Positions 1 through 10,300 of a DNA stretch of 64,000 bases are shown piece by piece. The stretch covers positions 2,420,841-2,484,840 of the forward strand of contig CM072894.1 of the NCBI GenBank assembly GCA_037013685.1. Direction: 5' to 3'. The translations under genes were made by a program, and so were the position numbers. The notes under the pieces were generated by a model. The model made no database searches and was not told the DNA's origin. It saw nothing but the letters and a program-made list of their open reading frames with translations. The first letter of the stretch is position 1; each line of letters begins with the position of its first letter. Origin of the DNA: Acridotheres tristis. Its lineage: Eukaryota > Chordata > Aves > Passeriformes > Sturnidae.

Positions 1-289
1 CCAGAAACTACTGCCTGAAACCATGAAGAAGGAAGAAGACAGGTAAAGACAACAACCCAAAATCCTCCATCTTGTCCCATACCTATTACAGTATTATAAA
101 AACCTCAAATTCCAAACCCTTCACCATGTGAAAGCACACACTTTTATTTAACTACACACCCATGATTTTAACTCCATCACTCAAATTTGGAGCCTTCTCC
201 AAGGCCTCAGGTCAAAAGCAGTGTTCTCCTGGGGGTCAGTGCCAGAAAGCACAGAAAGCTCAAAAAACCCAGATTTTTGGGATCCAACA
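1..289 (-). mobile_element. Endogenous retroviral LTR, family A, copy 1 (cut by window edge)
   Basis: This stretch is nearly identical to the inner ends of two other segments in the window (26506-27078 and 51491-52076), so it is a dispersed repeat. All three share the + strand landmarks ccaaaatcctccatcttg, catgattttaactccatc and ccaaggcctcaggtcaaaag. Read on the minus strand the element starts TGTTGGATCCC, a TG start as expected for an LTR. Only its minus-strand 5' half is present because the window begins inside it. Sequence right of 289 is unrelated to the flanks of the other copies, which suggests an independent insertion. No internal retroviral coding sequence is visible next to it. Confidence 0.72.
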
Positions 290-3194
290 GCAGGCCTGAG
301 TCACCTGCCCTGCTCAGAGCTCTGGGCTGCTCTCATGGCCAGTGCACAGGAGATGTTTAGCTGGGGCTGCAGCTGACACCAAACATGAGCAGCAAAAGAA
401 AACAGCAGCCAGGCATAGGCTGTGAATGGCACCAGGCCTTTCCTAAGCACTCCCAACCTCTGGCACATCAGACTGCCCTGCCTTGGACTCCATCTCTGTT
501 GTGCTCCCCAAGGAACAGCTGCTCTCCAATTGCCCTGCACCATGCAGAAATAAATTGGTCTCCTCAAGATTTGGGTTGCTGAGCCTTAGGCCAAATGTGG
601 GTTTAAACACCAGGCACAGAGAATCAGACACTGTCCATCATCCCTGCCTGCCCACTTACTAAATCCAAAGGAATGCCAAAGTGCCCTGGGGTCTTCCCAA
701 ATTGTTCCCCAAACCTTCAGACCCTGTGGATTTTCATTACATAGCAGGGTCCTGGATTAATAGACCTTCATTGGGAATGCATCTCATTCTGAAACTTATT
801 AAAACTGAAAAAAATGAATCAATCTATTTCAGCAGAAAAAAAGGCCAAAGGATACTCCTGCCAGACCTCCTGTGCCCATTGTTTTTTTTTTTACCAACAG
901 TTTTACCTCTGGATGGATTGCTTGGAGCTAAAGGAAGGGGAGGCAAATGGCGCCATTACTCTGCTGCATTCAATTTACAAATTTAATTATTTTAAATTTC
1001 ATTTTAACTTTGATTGACTCAGAAGCTTTTTGCTGGACCACACAAGAGGGAGGTTACCCACAGGTCCACCTCCCCATCCCCAGGATCCTCTGGAAAAGTC
1101 AGTGATATTCCTCCTACCTTGTGGAAAACTTGATTTGGTTTTAAGATTCCAGTAAGGCTCGAGGGACTCTCCTCTGTTTATTTGTTCTCTGATGGAAAAG
1201 GAACAAGATTTATTATCACAACGAAGAATAAAGGGATTTGGAAAATAGTTGGTATTTCTTCAGTGATCTTTTTAAACCTAGAGGGCTCAGACTTTAAATT
1301 AATGAAGAATATAATTCTCTTGTCTTAAAAGCAGTGGGGTATAGATAAAGTTCCTTGTAGGAAGGGAGTTATCCACGAATCAGGGATGTCTCTGTTGATG
1401 TGTTAGATCTCAAAATGTTAGCTGGCATCAGGGCTATCCCTGACTGCTCCCAGGAAAAATCAGTGTTTGTGTCCAAAGAAAGGCCAGATGAACAAGAGAA
1501 CTGGATGATCAGCTGGAGAGGGGAGGGAGAAGGGAATTCCCGCAGCAGTGACTATTTTGGGAAGCGCATCCGTGCAATTCCCGGATCCTTGCAGTCGCAG
1601 CGGCAGCGGCTGGTGATTGTCGTGCTCCAGCACACAAAAGGCTGGAAATGGAGGGGAAATAAAGGGGAAATAAAGGGGAAATAAAGGCAGGCAGGGACAC
1701 GCTCAAGGACAGAGGGGGAAGCCTGCAGTGGAGAGCATCCTTGGCTTTGCAATCCTGCCTCGCCCCTCGGCTCATCCGGCCATAAATCCTGAGAATAAAT
1801 AAACGCCATATATTCCTGATGGAATGAGTGACGGGCAGCGCGGGAGGAGCTGGGAGCAAAGCCCGGCACTGGGGGCTTCCAGAAACAATAATAGCGAGCC
1901 CTTCCCCCAGCATTTCACCTTTTAATTCGGGAAGATGGGAAAGCTGGTTGTGGAGCCAGTGAATTAAATGAAATTTAGGAGTCACCTGAGAATCTGTGGC
2001 CGAGGAACCTGAGATCTCCCATTCCCCACACAGGGGCTGGATCCGCTGCTGATGAACTAACAATTCTGGAATAAAAAGAGGGAGAGAAACGTGAGCTCAA
2101 AATGATCTTAGTTCACCTTTCCTTGCATGCACACGCTGGGCACGAGGGTGTAGTAGCTGATATTCTTATATCTGCTGGCATAAGCATAAAGTCCAGTGGC
2201 GTCAGGAAGCTGCTGTGCTAAAATTTAACAACTCTTGGGGATGTACGTGGCCAAACCAGGCTCAGAGCAATTGGACTGGGTCTGGCCTGGTGCCTGATGG
2301 GCTGCTCTGAAATGCAAACAAATTTGTGTTTGAAATACAAACGATTAAACAAGATCCAGGACCATATTAATTCAGACTTTAAGCTTTTCCTTCTTGGGGT
2401 CCCATCCAGGCATGTGATAGGAATGTAAGACAGTGAAAGGAATGAGAAGTCTCATTCTCATTGTCTTTCCAAACAAACTGTGGGTTTGATGGTAGACAAG
2501 GCCAGATACAGGGAGATGAAAGAAGCAATGGGGGGAAACATCAATTCCATAGGAATGAATAGGAATTCCACTAATTGACACAGACATAGACTGTTACTCA
2601 CTCAAGACTGTGCTAAAATCTCTGGATTTAGAGAAAAAGAAAACAAATTTAAAAAATGTGTGTGGGGGTAGTATACATTAGAAGGGGTCTTAGTTATTAG
2701 GCTTTTCGGGGAGTCTGTGCCTCTTAAGTACTTCAGTGGGGAAAGAGAGGGGGAAATGCAGGCAGGAAATTAGGATAAAAAGGAGGCTGTGTCCCCCAGA
2801 AAATTTGATGTCCCATGGCCTCTCCCTATATTAGAATAAAGTTACAGGACTCCACTGCCTCCTTTTTGGACATAGAACTCTGGTGTTTGTGGATTAATTT
2901 TCCTGACAACAGGGAGAAAAAAATAAAAGGAGAAGGCAGCAATATTTTAGGTTTTTCTCTTCTTCCTCAAAAGCCCATGTACCAGGAGACAGCCAAGCCC
3001 ATGCCCCCTTCCCATTTCCCATTGCAGCTCCCAGGATCACAGCCCTGTGTCCCAAAAGCCAAGTAGGAACAGGCCTGGAAGTGTAGTGGTGCAGAGGGCT
3101 GGAAAAGGGGGATTTTTGGGTTCTGTCATGGCCAGTGATGGTCTGTTCTAGTGGGGGCACGGGGGGTGGAGGCCACAAACACAATGTGGCATTG
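290..3194. other. MREG upstream intergenic region
   Basis: I see no coding exon in this 2.9 kb between the left LTR and the promoter-side minisatellite; the open frames are short and lack splice or family support. A more GC- and CpG-rich block at about 1545-2010 stands out from its AT-rich surroundings. It includes an 11-bp unit, ggggaaataaa, repeated three times near 1656-1688. In conserved vertebrate gene order PECR lies upstream of MREG in the same orientation, so it would be expected left of this window; no PECR exon is recognisable here. Confidence 0.5.
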
Positions 3195-3835
3195 AGGGGG
3201 TGCAGGAGGGCACAGAAGGGTGGGGAAGGGAGTGTGAGGATGCAGAGGGATGGAGGAGGGCGAGCGAGGATGCAAAAGGGCAGGGAAAGATGCTGCAGAG
3301 GACAGGAGGGTACAGGAGGGATTGGAAGGAGGCAGAAGGGTGCTCAGGGATCCAGGAGAGTGCAGAAGGATGATGTGGGACAGTGCAGGAGGATGCAGGA
3401 GGGTGATGTAGAACAGTGAAGGAGAGTGCAGGAGGGACTGGAAGGAGGCAGAAGGGCGCCCAGGGATCCAGGAGAGTGCAGGAGGGACATTGCAGGAGGA
3501 TACAGGAGGGTGATGTAGGACAGTGCAGGATGATGTAGAACAGTGCAGGAGGGTTCAGGATGGTGTAGGACAGTGCAGGAGGGTGCAGGAAGATGATGTA
3601 GAACAGTGCAGGAGGGTGCAGGAGGATGATGTAGAATAGTGCAGGATGATGTAGAACAGTGCAGGAGGATGATGTAGGACAGTGCAGGAGGGTGCAGGAG
3701 GATGATGTAGAATAGTGCAGGATGATGTAGAACAGTGCAGGAGGATGATGTAGAACAGTGCAGGAGGTGTAGGACAGTGCAGGAGGATGATGTAGGACCG
3801 CGCAGGAGGGTGCAGGGGGAAGATGCGGGAGGGCG
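3195..3835 (+). repeat. Purine-rich minisatellite immediately upstream of the MREG CpG island
   Basis: The + strand is a degenerate tandem array built on units such as gatgatgtagaacagtgcag, alternating with gtgcaggagg spacers, so units are roughly 20-35 bp. A longer unit also duplicates: the block near 3319 (ggattggaaggaggcagaag, then a gatccaggagagtgcag segment) recurs near 3435, about 116 bp later. The strand is G- and A-rich and C-poor and lacks stop codons on the minus strand, which explains a long minus-strand open frame full of Ser-Cys-Thr-Val-Leu-His-His-Pro-like repeats. I treat that frame as an artefact. The array ends where the GC-rich island begins, about 190 bp before the MREG start codon. 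Confidence 0.85.
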
Positions 3836-4330
3836 GATCCAGGAGGATGCAGGAGGAGGAGCGGCCGCTCCGGCGGGGCCGTGCCGGGCCAGGACCGGGC
3901 AGGGCCGGGCCGGGCAGGGCTGTGGGGGCGGAGCGGAGCCCGGCTCGGCCCCGCTGGGGCGGGGACAGGGGACGGCCGTGGGGCCGGGGCTGCCCTGCCC
4001 GGCTCTCCGGCGGCGCCGATGGGGCTGCGGGCCTGGCTGCGATCGCTCGGCTGCTGCGGCTGCTGCGCTGGGGAGGCGGCGGCGCCCGAGAAGGAGCCTC
4101 TGCTCAGGTGAGACCCGGGGGATGCGCCCACCTGACCCCGACTCCATCTCCCCGCTGTCCCTGCCCCGCTCATCCATCCCCTGCCTGCTCTGGGAGCCGC
4201 TGCCCGCTCCCTTTCCGCGCTGTCGGCAGCCACAGGGGCTGGATTCGCTGGATGCCCGCGGGATCGCTGCCCGCCCCATCCCCGCCGTGCTCCCTGGCCC
4301 TTGTGTTGGCGCGCTGGGATTTCCATAGAG
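3820..4330 (+). promoter_or_regulatory. MREG: CpG island and probable MREG core promoter / 5' UTR
   Basis: The base composition changes abruptly to very GC-rich with frequent CpG, including repeated ggccggg blocks and Sp1-like boxes (gggggcgg near 3925, ggggcgggg near 3957). No TATA box is evident, as is usual for CpG-island promoters. The island spans the first coding exon and runs into intron 1. The exact transcription start cannot be fixed from sequence alone. An in-frame upstream ATG exists at 3881, but homology begins at the ATG at 4019, so the upstream codons are taken as 5' UTR. Confidence 0.7.
4019..4107 (+). CDS. MREG: MREG coding exon 1
   Basis: This exon encodes residues 1-29 plus two bases of codon 30. 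The ATG context gcgccgATGg has G at +4, and homology to melanoregulin starts exactly here (MGLRAWLRS). The exon ends ctgctcag before donor gtgaga at 4108, in phase 2. It contains four cysteines at residues 12, 13, 15 and 16, the probable acylation cluster, and the acidic-dileucine-like EKEPLL, which in mammals is a candidate sorting signal. The exon lies wholly within the CpG island. Confidence 0.93.
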
Positions 4331-7300
4331 GAGCTGGACAAAGAAGGGGGGGGCCCTGCGTTCCTAAGCAGGGCTCGGGGTCCCACAGCCGGGCAGCTCT
4401 GGGGTGTGCAGAGCTCGGTTCGCAGGCTGAGGTCACAGAACCCCGCAATGGGCTGGGATGGAAGGACCTGAAAGATCATCCAGTCCCACTCCCTGCCGTG
4501 GCAGGGACACCTTCCCCTATTCCAGGCTGATCCATCCAACGCTGCCAGGGATGGAGCATCCATCTCAGTTTCTCTGGCCAAGCTGTGCCAGGGCTTCAAC
4601 ACCCTCACAGGGAAGAATTCCTTCCTAACATCTGATCTAAATCTCTCCTCGTTTAGTTTAAGACCCTTCCCCCTTGTCCCAGCAGTCGAAGTCATTGTCC
4701 CCTTGAGGCGCTGGCAGGGGCTCTGGGAGCCCTCCCTTTTCCATGTGAGCACGCGTGGCTCCGTGCAGGGATGGAGAGGAGGAGGTGACGATGCACAGCC
4801 GCAGCTTTTAGCGTCTGCTCCTCTCTGGGGAGCAGATGCTGCTCTCCCGCTGCCGCTCACATCTGCTTTGTGCACGGAGCGTGGGGCTGGGGGATGCTGT
4901 GCCAACACATTCTCTCTCGTGGAGAAGAGCTGTGCAAAGAGGGTTTGCACGTGGAAAGAAATCCCGTGTTTTACGGCGGCTCTCCCTGCTTTCCCTCTGC
5001 CAGCCCCGGCATGGAGCAGGGACCGTGCCCTCCTGGGATGCTCCCGGCGTGTCCTGCATCCCTGTCAGGTGATGGCAGAGCTGGGGACACGCGGCTTGAA
5101 ACGTCCCGGTAAAGCAGTTACCTAAATAATGACCGGCTAATCCCGAGCACGGGGCCTCCAGGGCAGGAAATTGGCATTAACCTCCCGGGAACCGGGCACG
5201 CGTGTGGAGAGGCTCCTGCTGCTGCCTCACCTGGCACCTCCATCCTATTCATGCTGGCCCTAAGATGGAAAGCTTCTATAAATTCGGGGAATTCGAAAGG
5301 CACCTGCTCTTCTTCACGTGTGCCAGAATAATTAATAATAATTAATCTAACAGCCTAATGCTTGCCCCTCCTTGAGGGGCTGTGATGTGTTATTTTGTAG
5401 TGGGGAGCTCACAATAGCTTGCTGTCTGTATTTTTATTTTTGTTTTTATCTCAGTGCTGTTTAAAGTTAACGAATTGCTTGAGATTTTCAGCTCTTTTAG
5501 CTGAGTTTTAGGTTTGGGAGCTGCTTGCTTTTCTCTTGATGTGTGAAGGTGAGGTCTGGCTCGGATGGTGCACTCAGGATGAAAATAAACAAAATATTTG
5601 GGCTCCAAATGCCAAAATTTAATGTGAACTGAAAGCCCCCTGGAGCAGAAATCAGTTCATGAGGCATTGGTGCTCACCATTTTCTGGATAAAATCCACAG
5701 TGTGAAATGCTCCCTGTCCCAAATGTCCCTTCTGGTCCCACGGAGATTCCTTAACCTGCAAAGCCATTGCTGTTTTCTCCCTCCCATTTCTTCCTTGGCA
5801 ATACTGCTTGGAAGAGCTGTTGGCAGAGCTCTGGGTGCTGGAATGGATTTGCAGAGTCCTGGGCATTGCCACCTGCCTTACAGGATGCTCCACGCTGAGA
5901 TTTGGGAATGGGAACGTGCTGGGAAGTGCCCTTCGAGCTGGGAGGGAGGAAGGGAGGGAGTGCCTCAGAAAAGCTCAGGTGTGGCAATGTTATTGCTAAA
6001 TACCGGTTTTATAAGTAATTCAAATGTTAAGCTTACTGGTAAATGCCCGAGTGGGAAGAAGCTGTGGAAGGCAGGGTGGGAGTGAACTCCTGCTGGCTCC
6101 TGAGTGCTTCCCCCCCTGTCTCCTCCACCACTGAAAAACTGGGGGTTGTGCCCCTCCACACCCTCCAAATTACCTTTGCTTGCTTGTCTTTAATGAGAGA
6201 TTATAAGAGATTATCTTTCCCCTTATTACCTGTTGCTCAGGTTTTGGTTTGTTGAAAGTCTAATTAACCTTCCAGCTGGAATGCTGATGGGAATTAGTTT
6301 TTTTTTTCTATTTCATCTATGTGCTGGAGCTCCTCTTAGCATCTTTTTATGGCTTGGTGCCATGGCACCCAGTGTTACCTGAAGTTTCTCTGGGTGGGGT
6401 TCCTTGGGAAAGGAATGGGGTTTGGGCAGCAAACAAAATAAACAGTGGGTTGTTCTGACAAGAAGTGAGCAGTGATTGCCAGAGGGTGGTAAAGCCAAAA
6501 ATAGTTCTCAATTTGTATTGTTCTGCCCAAGTGGCTGGACATCTTGATTAGACACTTTATGGGAATCTCCTGATAAAAGTTCTCTTGGCACAAGTGTCCT
6601 TGGTAAAAAATTGCACATCCCAATAGCAACATAAAGCCATAAAGCAGAGAACTGCCCCAGTGCAGGGAAAAGCTCTCCTCCTCTGTGGGAACAGCTTTCC
6701 CTGAAGATGATGCTCAGCTTTGCTAAGCAAATAAAGCCCAGAGTTCATTAGAAGGCTGAGGACATTTCCATTGCCAAAATAAGATGGGCTGAATATCCTT
6801 TCCATGCCTTGTGTGTTGTTGCACAGCTCAGCACATCCCTGCTGCTCTGAGGTAGGAGCTGCAGGCTGGGGGCACCTCTGGGCATGGCATGGCAGGGTTT
6901 GAACCATGGCTTGTCTGCTCAGGATGTTTGCTAAGGAAAAAAACCTCTGTCTCCCCTGTGAGAAACGATGCTCACTTGTAGGATTTCAAAGCTTTATTAA
7001 ACCTTAACAAAAATGCAACAGAAGACTGAATAAGGAGAAGGAGCAGCTCTGGGAGCAGAGGATTAAACTGCCATGTGCTTACTGGGGGAGGATATATCAC
7101 AATAATATATACACCTACCAAAATTAACATACACACAGTATTTATCGTTTAATTGTGAGAGCCAACTATCACAGTAGTCATCTCTTACCAGCCTGTGCTC
7201 CCCTCTGACAGCAGCAGTGGGAAGGGAGCAGGAGCCAGCCCGGTGCTGACACTGCCTGCCCCTCTCTCTCTCTGCAGTAACAACAATCCCTACGCGTCCT

Positions 7301-10300
7301 TTGGAGCCACCCTGGCTCGGGATGAGGAGCAGAACCTGTGGAGCACCCCCCACGATGTGACCCACACGGAGGCTGACGATGACCGTGTGCTCTACAACAT
7401 GATCGTGGTCAGGAACCAGCTGGACAAAGACTCGGAGGTGAGGCAGAGTGGGAAATGGGTTTGAAGGGCAAAATCCCACAAGGCAGAGCCAGAGCTCGGC
7501 CCCACCACAGGCTGGGATTTGGGGTGTTCATCACCCCACAGGTTTTGGCAGCTTGTGGTTGATCACAGAGATACAGAACGCTTTGGGATGGAAGAGACCT
7601 TAAAGCTCATCCAGTGCCACCCTCTGCCATGGCACCTTCCACTGTCCCAGGTTCTCCAAGCCCTGTCCAACCTGGCCTTGGACACTTGCAGGGATGGAGC
7701 AGCCACAGCTTCTTTTGGAAACCTGTGCTAGAGCCTCACCACCTTCCCAGGGAGGATTTTTTTTTCCTAATATCCAATCTAAACCTACTCTCTGTCAGTT
7801 TGAAGCCATTCCCCCTTGTCCTATCTCTCCAGGCTCTTGTAAATAGTTTTGCCCCATCTTTCCTATAGGATTCCCTTCAGGCACTGGAAGGCTGCAAATA
7901 GGTCACCCTGGAGTCCTCTTCTCTTCTCTTCTCTTCTCTTCTCTTCTCTTCTCTTCTCTTCTCTTCTCTTCTCTTCTCTTCTCTTCTCTTCTCTTCTCTT
8001 CTCTTCTCTTCTCTTCTCTTCTCTTCTCTTCTCTTCTCTTCTCTTCTCTTCTCTCTTCATAGCAGAGCTGCTCCATCCCTTTGATCACCTTGCTGGGCTC
8101 CCCTGGACTGACACCAGCAGGTCAATGCCTTTCCTTCGATTAAGCTGGATACCCCAATTGTGGGACAAGCTGGATACCCTTCAATTTGTGGATACCCCAG
8201 AGTCCCCCACTGTAGCTCATGTAGGCACCCATGAACAGGTCCTCCCACCTGTTCCATCACCCTCCAGATTTTATCCTACACCTGGTGTGGATGTCTCTGT
8301 GGCCACCTCACCCTGGGAAGCTCGGGTGGGCTGCCCTGAGCTGTGGTGTGTTTCTCACCTCCATGGTGCCCTTGGGTTCATTGTGAGAATCTCTTTGTTC
8401 TCCTTGGCTTGGATGTTTCCAGTGCCCTCCCAGGGCATTATCCCATTGAGCATAAATTCCCTCCAGAATCTTTTCTCCCCCCACAATCTCTCCATCCCCT
8501 TCAGAAATCTGTATTTCTGTACATCTTTGGTCACACCAAACCAGAGGGTTATGTGCTGTCCATGGAGGAGTGAGGGAACACAGCAGCTCACACTTGAAAA
8601 CCAAGGAAGTCAGGAGGTCAGTAATGGGCTGCCTACGTGCAGGGATGTGGGAAAAGACACAAGGGGGGCTTGAGATGGAGACCAGGGACTTCTCAGGGAA
8701 GGAAACTGAGAGGAGGAGTAGAAAGGACAGAGAAAGGAAAAGAAAGTGTCAGGGAGTGGGAAGAACATGAGGAAGATGCTTTACAGTGGATAGGAAGAAT
8801 TTGTTTCTCACATATCAGGGAGATTCCAGGGGGGTTTCCCAGGCATTCATGGCAGCTGGAACATGCCATGCAGCATGGAATGATGCCCTGCAAGCAGCAC
8901 AACTCACAGCTGTGTGCTGGGTTTCCTGCCTCCCCAGGCTGCTGTTTTGGTTCCATATTTCCCTGTTTTGTCCTTTCCATGGCCAGGCTGATGTTCGTGC
9001 AGCCCTGGCAGTGCCCAGAGCTCTGCTGCCACTCCAGGGACATGTCAAGTGAAATCCTTCTCCAGTGGGATGCAGGGCAGTTATGGGAAGCAGAGAACTG
9101 GCACAGTTCTTAGTGGGAAAGGGAAAATCATGGCTGTTACATAAAGGCTGTTTTGCAGCCCTGATTTCCTTTGCTAAGACACTTCAGTGCAAAGGAGATT
9201 GCAGTGGCCTGATTAGGAGCCGGCTGCAGTAAACAGTGACACATTTTCCCCCTCTCTAATTGCTTTCATGACTCCAGAAGGTTTGCAGGAAAGCCTGGAG
9301 GCTTCATGTTTAACTTCGATGTGATCCCACTCCATGCAGGAACCTGCAGGAGTGTTAACTGTTTCGCCTGTGATTGTCTCTGTAAACCAAAAGCCAGCTC
9401 AGCTTTATAGGGAGCCTTAAACTACAGATAAATCAAAATTGCAAGTTGTAATCAGCTAAAAGAGGTCATGGAATCCTTGTATGCAGTTGGCCAGACTCCT
9501 CATTTAATGGGGCTGTTTATTGGTGAGTTGGATTTAATCATGGCGTTTACAATGGGTGGTTTTGTAACAACATTTTCATGCTGGCATGTGACCTTTAGGG
9601 CTCTAACTGGAGATCTCTTCTCTCCCCACTGCTGCTCTCTCTACCTTGAGCTGCTTGTCTGAATCCAGGGAGCTTCATCCATCCCAAAGTGGCTGAAAGA
9701 AACAGGGACAGCTCCATTTAGGGGCTGCACAGGAGTGTGGCGTGTCCCCCTTGTTCAGGGGGCAGGGAAGAGCATCAGGTATGGCTGAGCAGGAAAGTGC
9801 TCCTGACCCAGTGTGCCTGCCCGTCCTAAATCCTGCCCTTTCTCCTGCCTTCAGGGTATCTGTAGGGTTTTTGGCAGGTCTGAGCAGTCCCTGTGCCTGC
9901 CAGTGGGAGAGGAAATCCCAAAACTCACGGGGCTTCCTCTCAATAGCAAAGGTAGCATCACATACTCTGCTTTTCCGTGCAGTGCAAGCAATAAAAAGCC
10001 TGAGGAGCACATCAGGACAGCAGTGAGGAAAGTTTTGAGGAAAGCCAAAGCACTGTACTCTGTTTTGAGTGTGGCCCTGGGATTGGCAGGGGCTCTCTGT
10101 CCCCTCTCACAGCTGGGAAACTGAGGCACCACAGGCAAGGCCAGCAGGCTGCTGCAGTTTCCAGCTGGATGGCAGGACAGGGAGGGCCTTGGACAGCAAA
10201 GTCAACATTCCTGTGCTGGGCCCCTGGTGCCAAAATCTCTCCTTACCCCAGCAAGCATTTTAAAACTAGGCCACATTGCAGAGCCCTTCCCTCCTAATGA

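Larger units (their letters stand above)
4108..7277 (+). other. MREG: MREG intron 1
   Basis: This 3170-bp intron has donor gtgaga and acceptor ctctctctctgcag. It contains the rest of the CpG island, a minus-oriented CR1 fragment (4432-4710) and a block at about 5110-5400 with CpGs, an AT-rich aataattaataataattaat run and a TCACGTG E-box at 5314-5320. I see no additional exon. Confidence 0.85.

Noticed and set aside
1509..2063. Minus-strand 184-codon open frame upstream of MREG
   Set aside because: No recognisable similarity, no promoter or splice support, and it overlaps the triplicated ggggaaataaa unit. Probably chance in a GC-richer block.
3881..4018. Upstream in-frame ATG extending melanoregulin by 46 residues
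   Set aside because: The extension is a Gly/Ala/Arg/Pro-rich translation of the CpG island. Melanoregulin homologues start at MGLR, and N-terminal position matters for the Cys patch, so the ATG at 4019 is preferred.
3148..4950. Minus-strand 600-codon open frame across the promoter region of MREG
   Set aside because: It is explained by a stop-free minisatellite plus the GC-rich CpG island. It runs antisense through MREG exon 1 and a CR1 fragment, with no recognisable domain.
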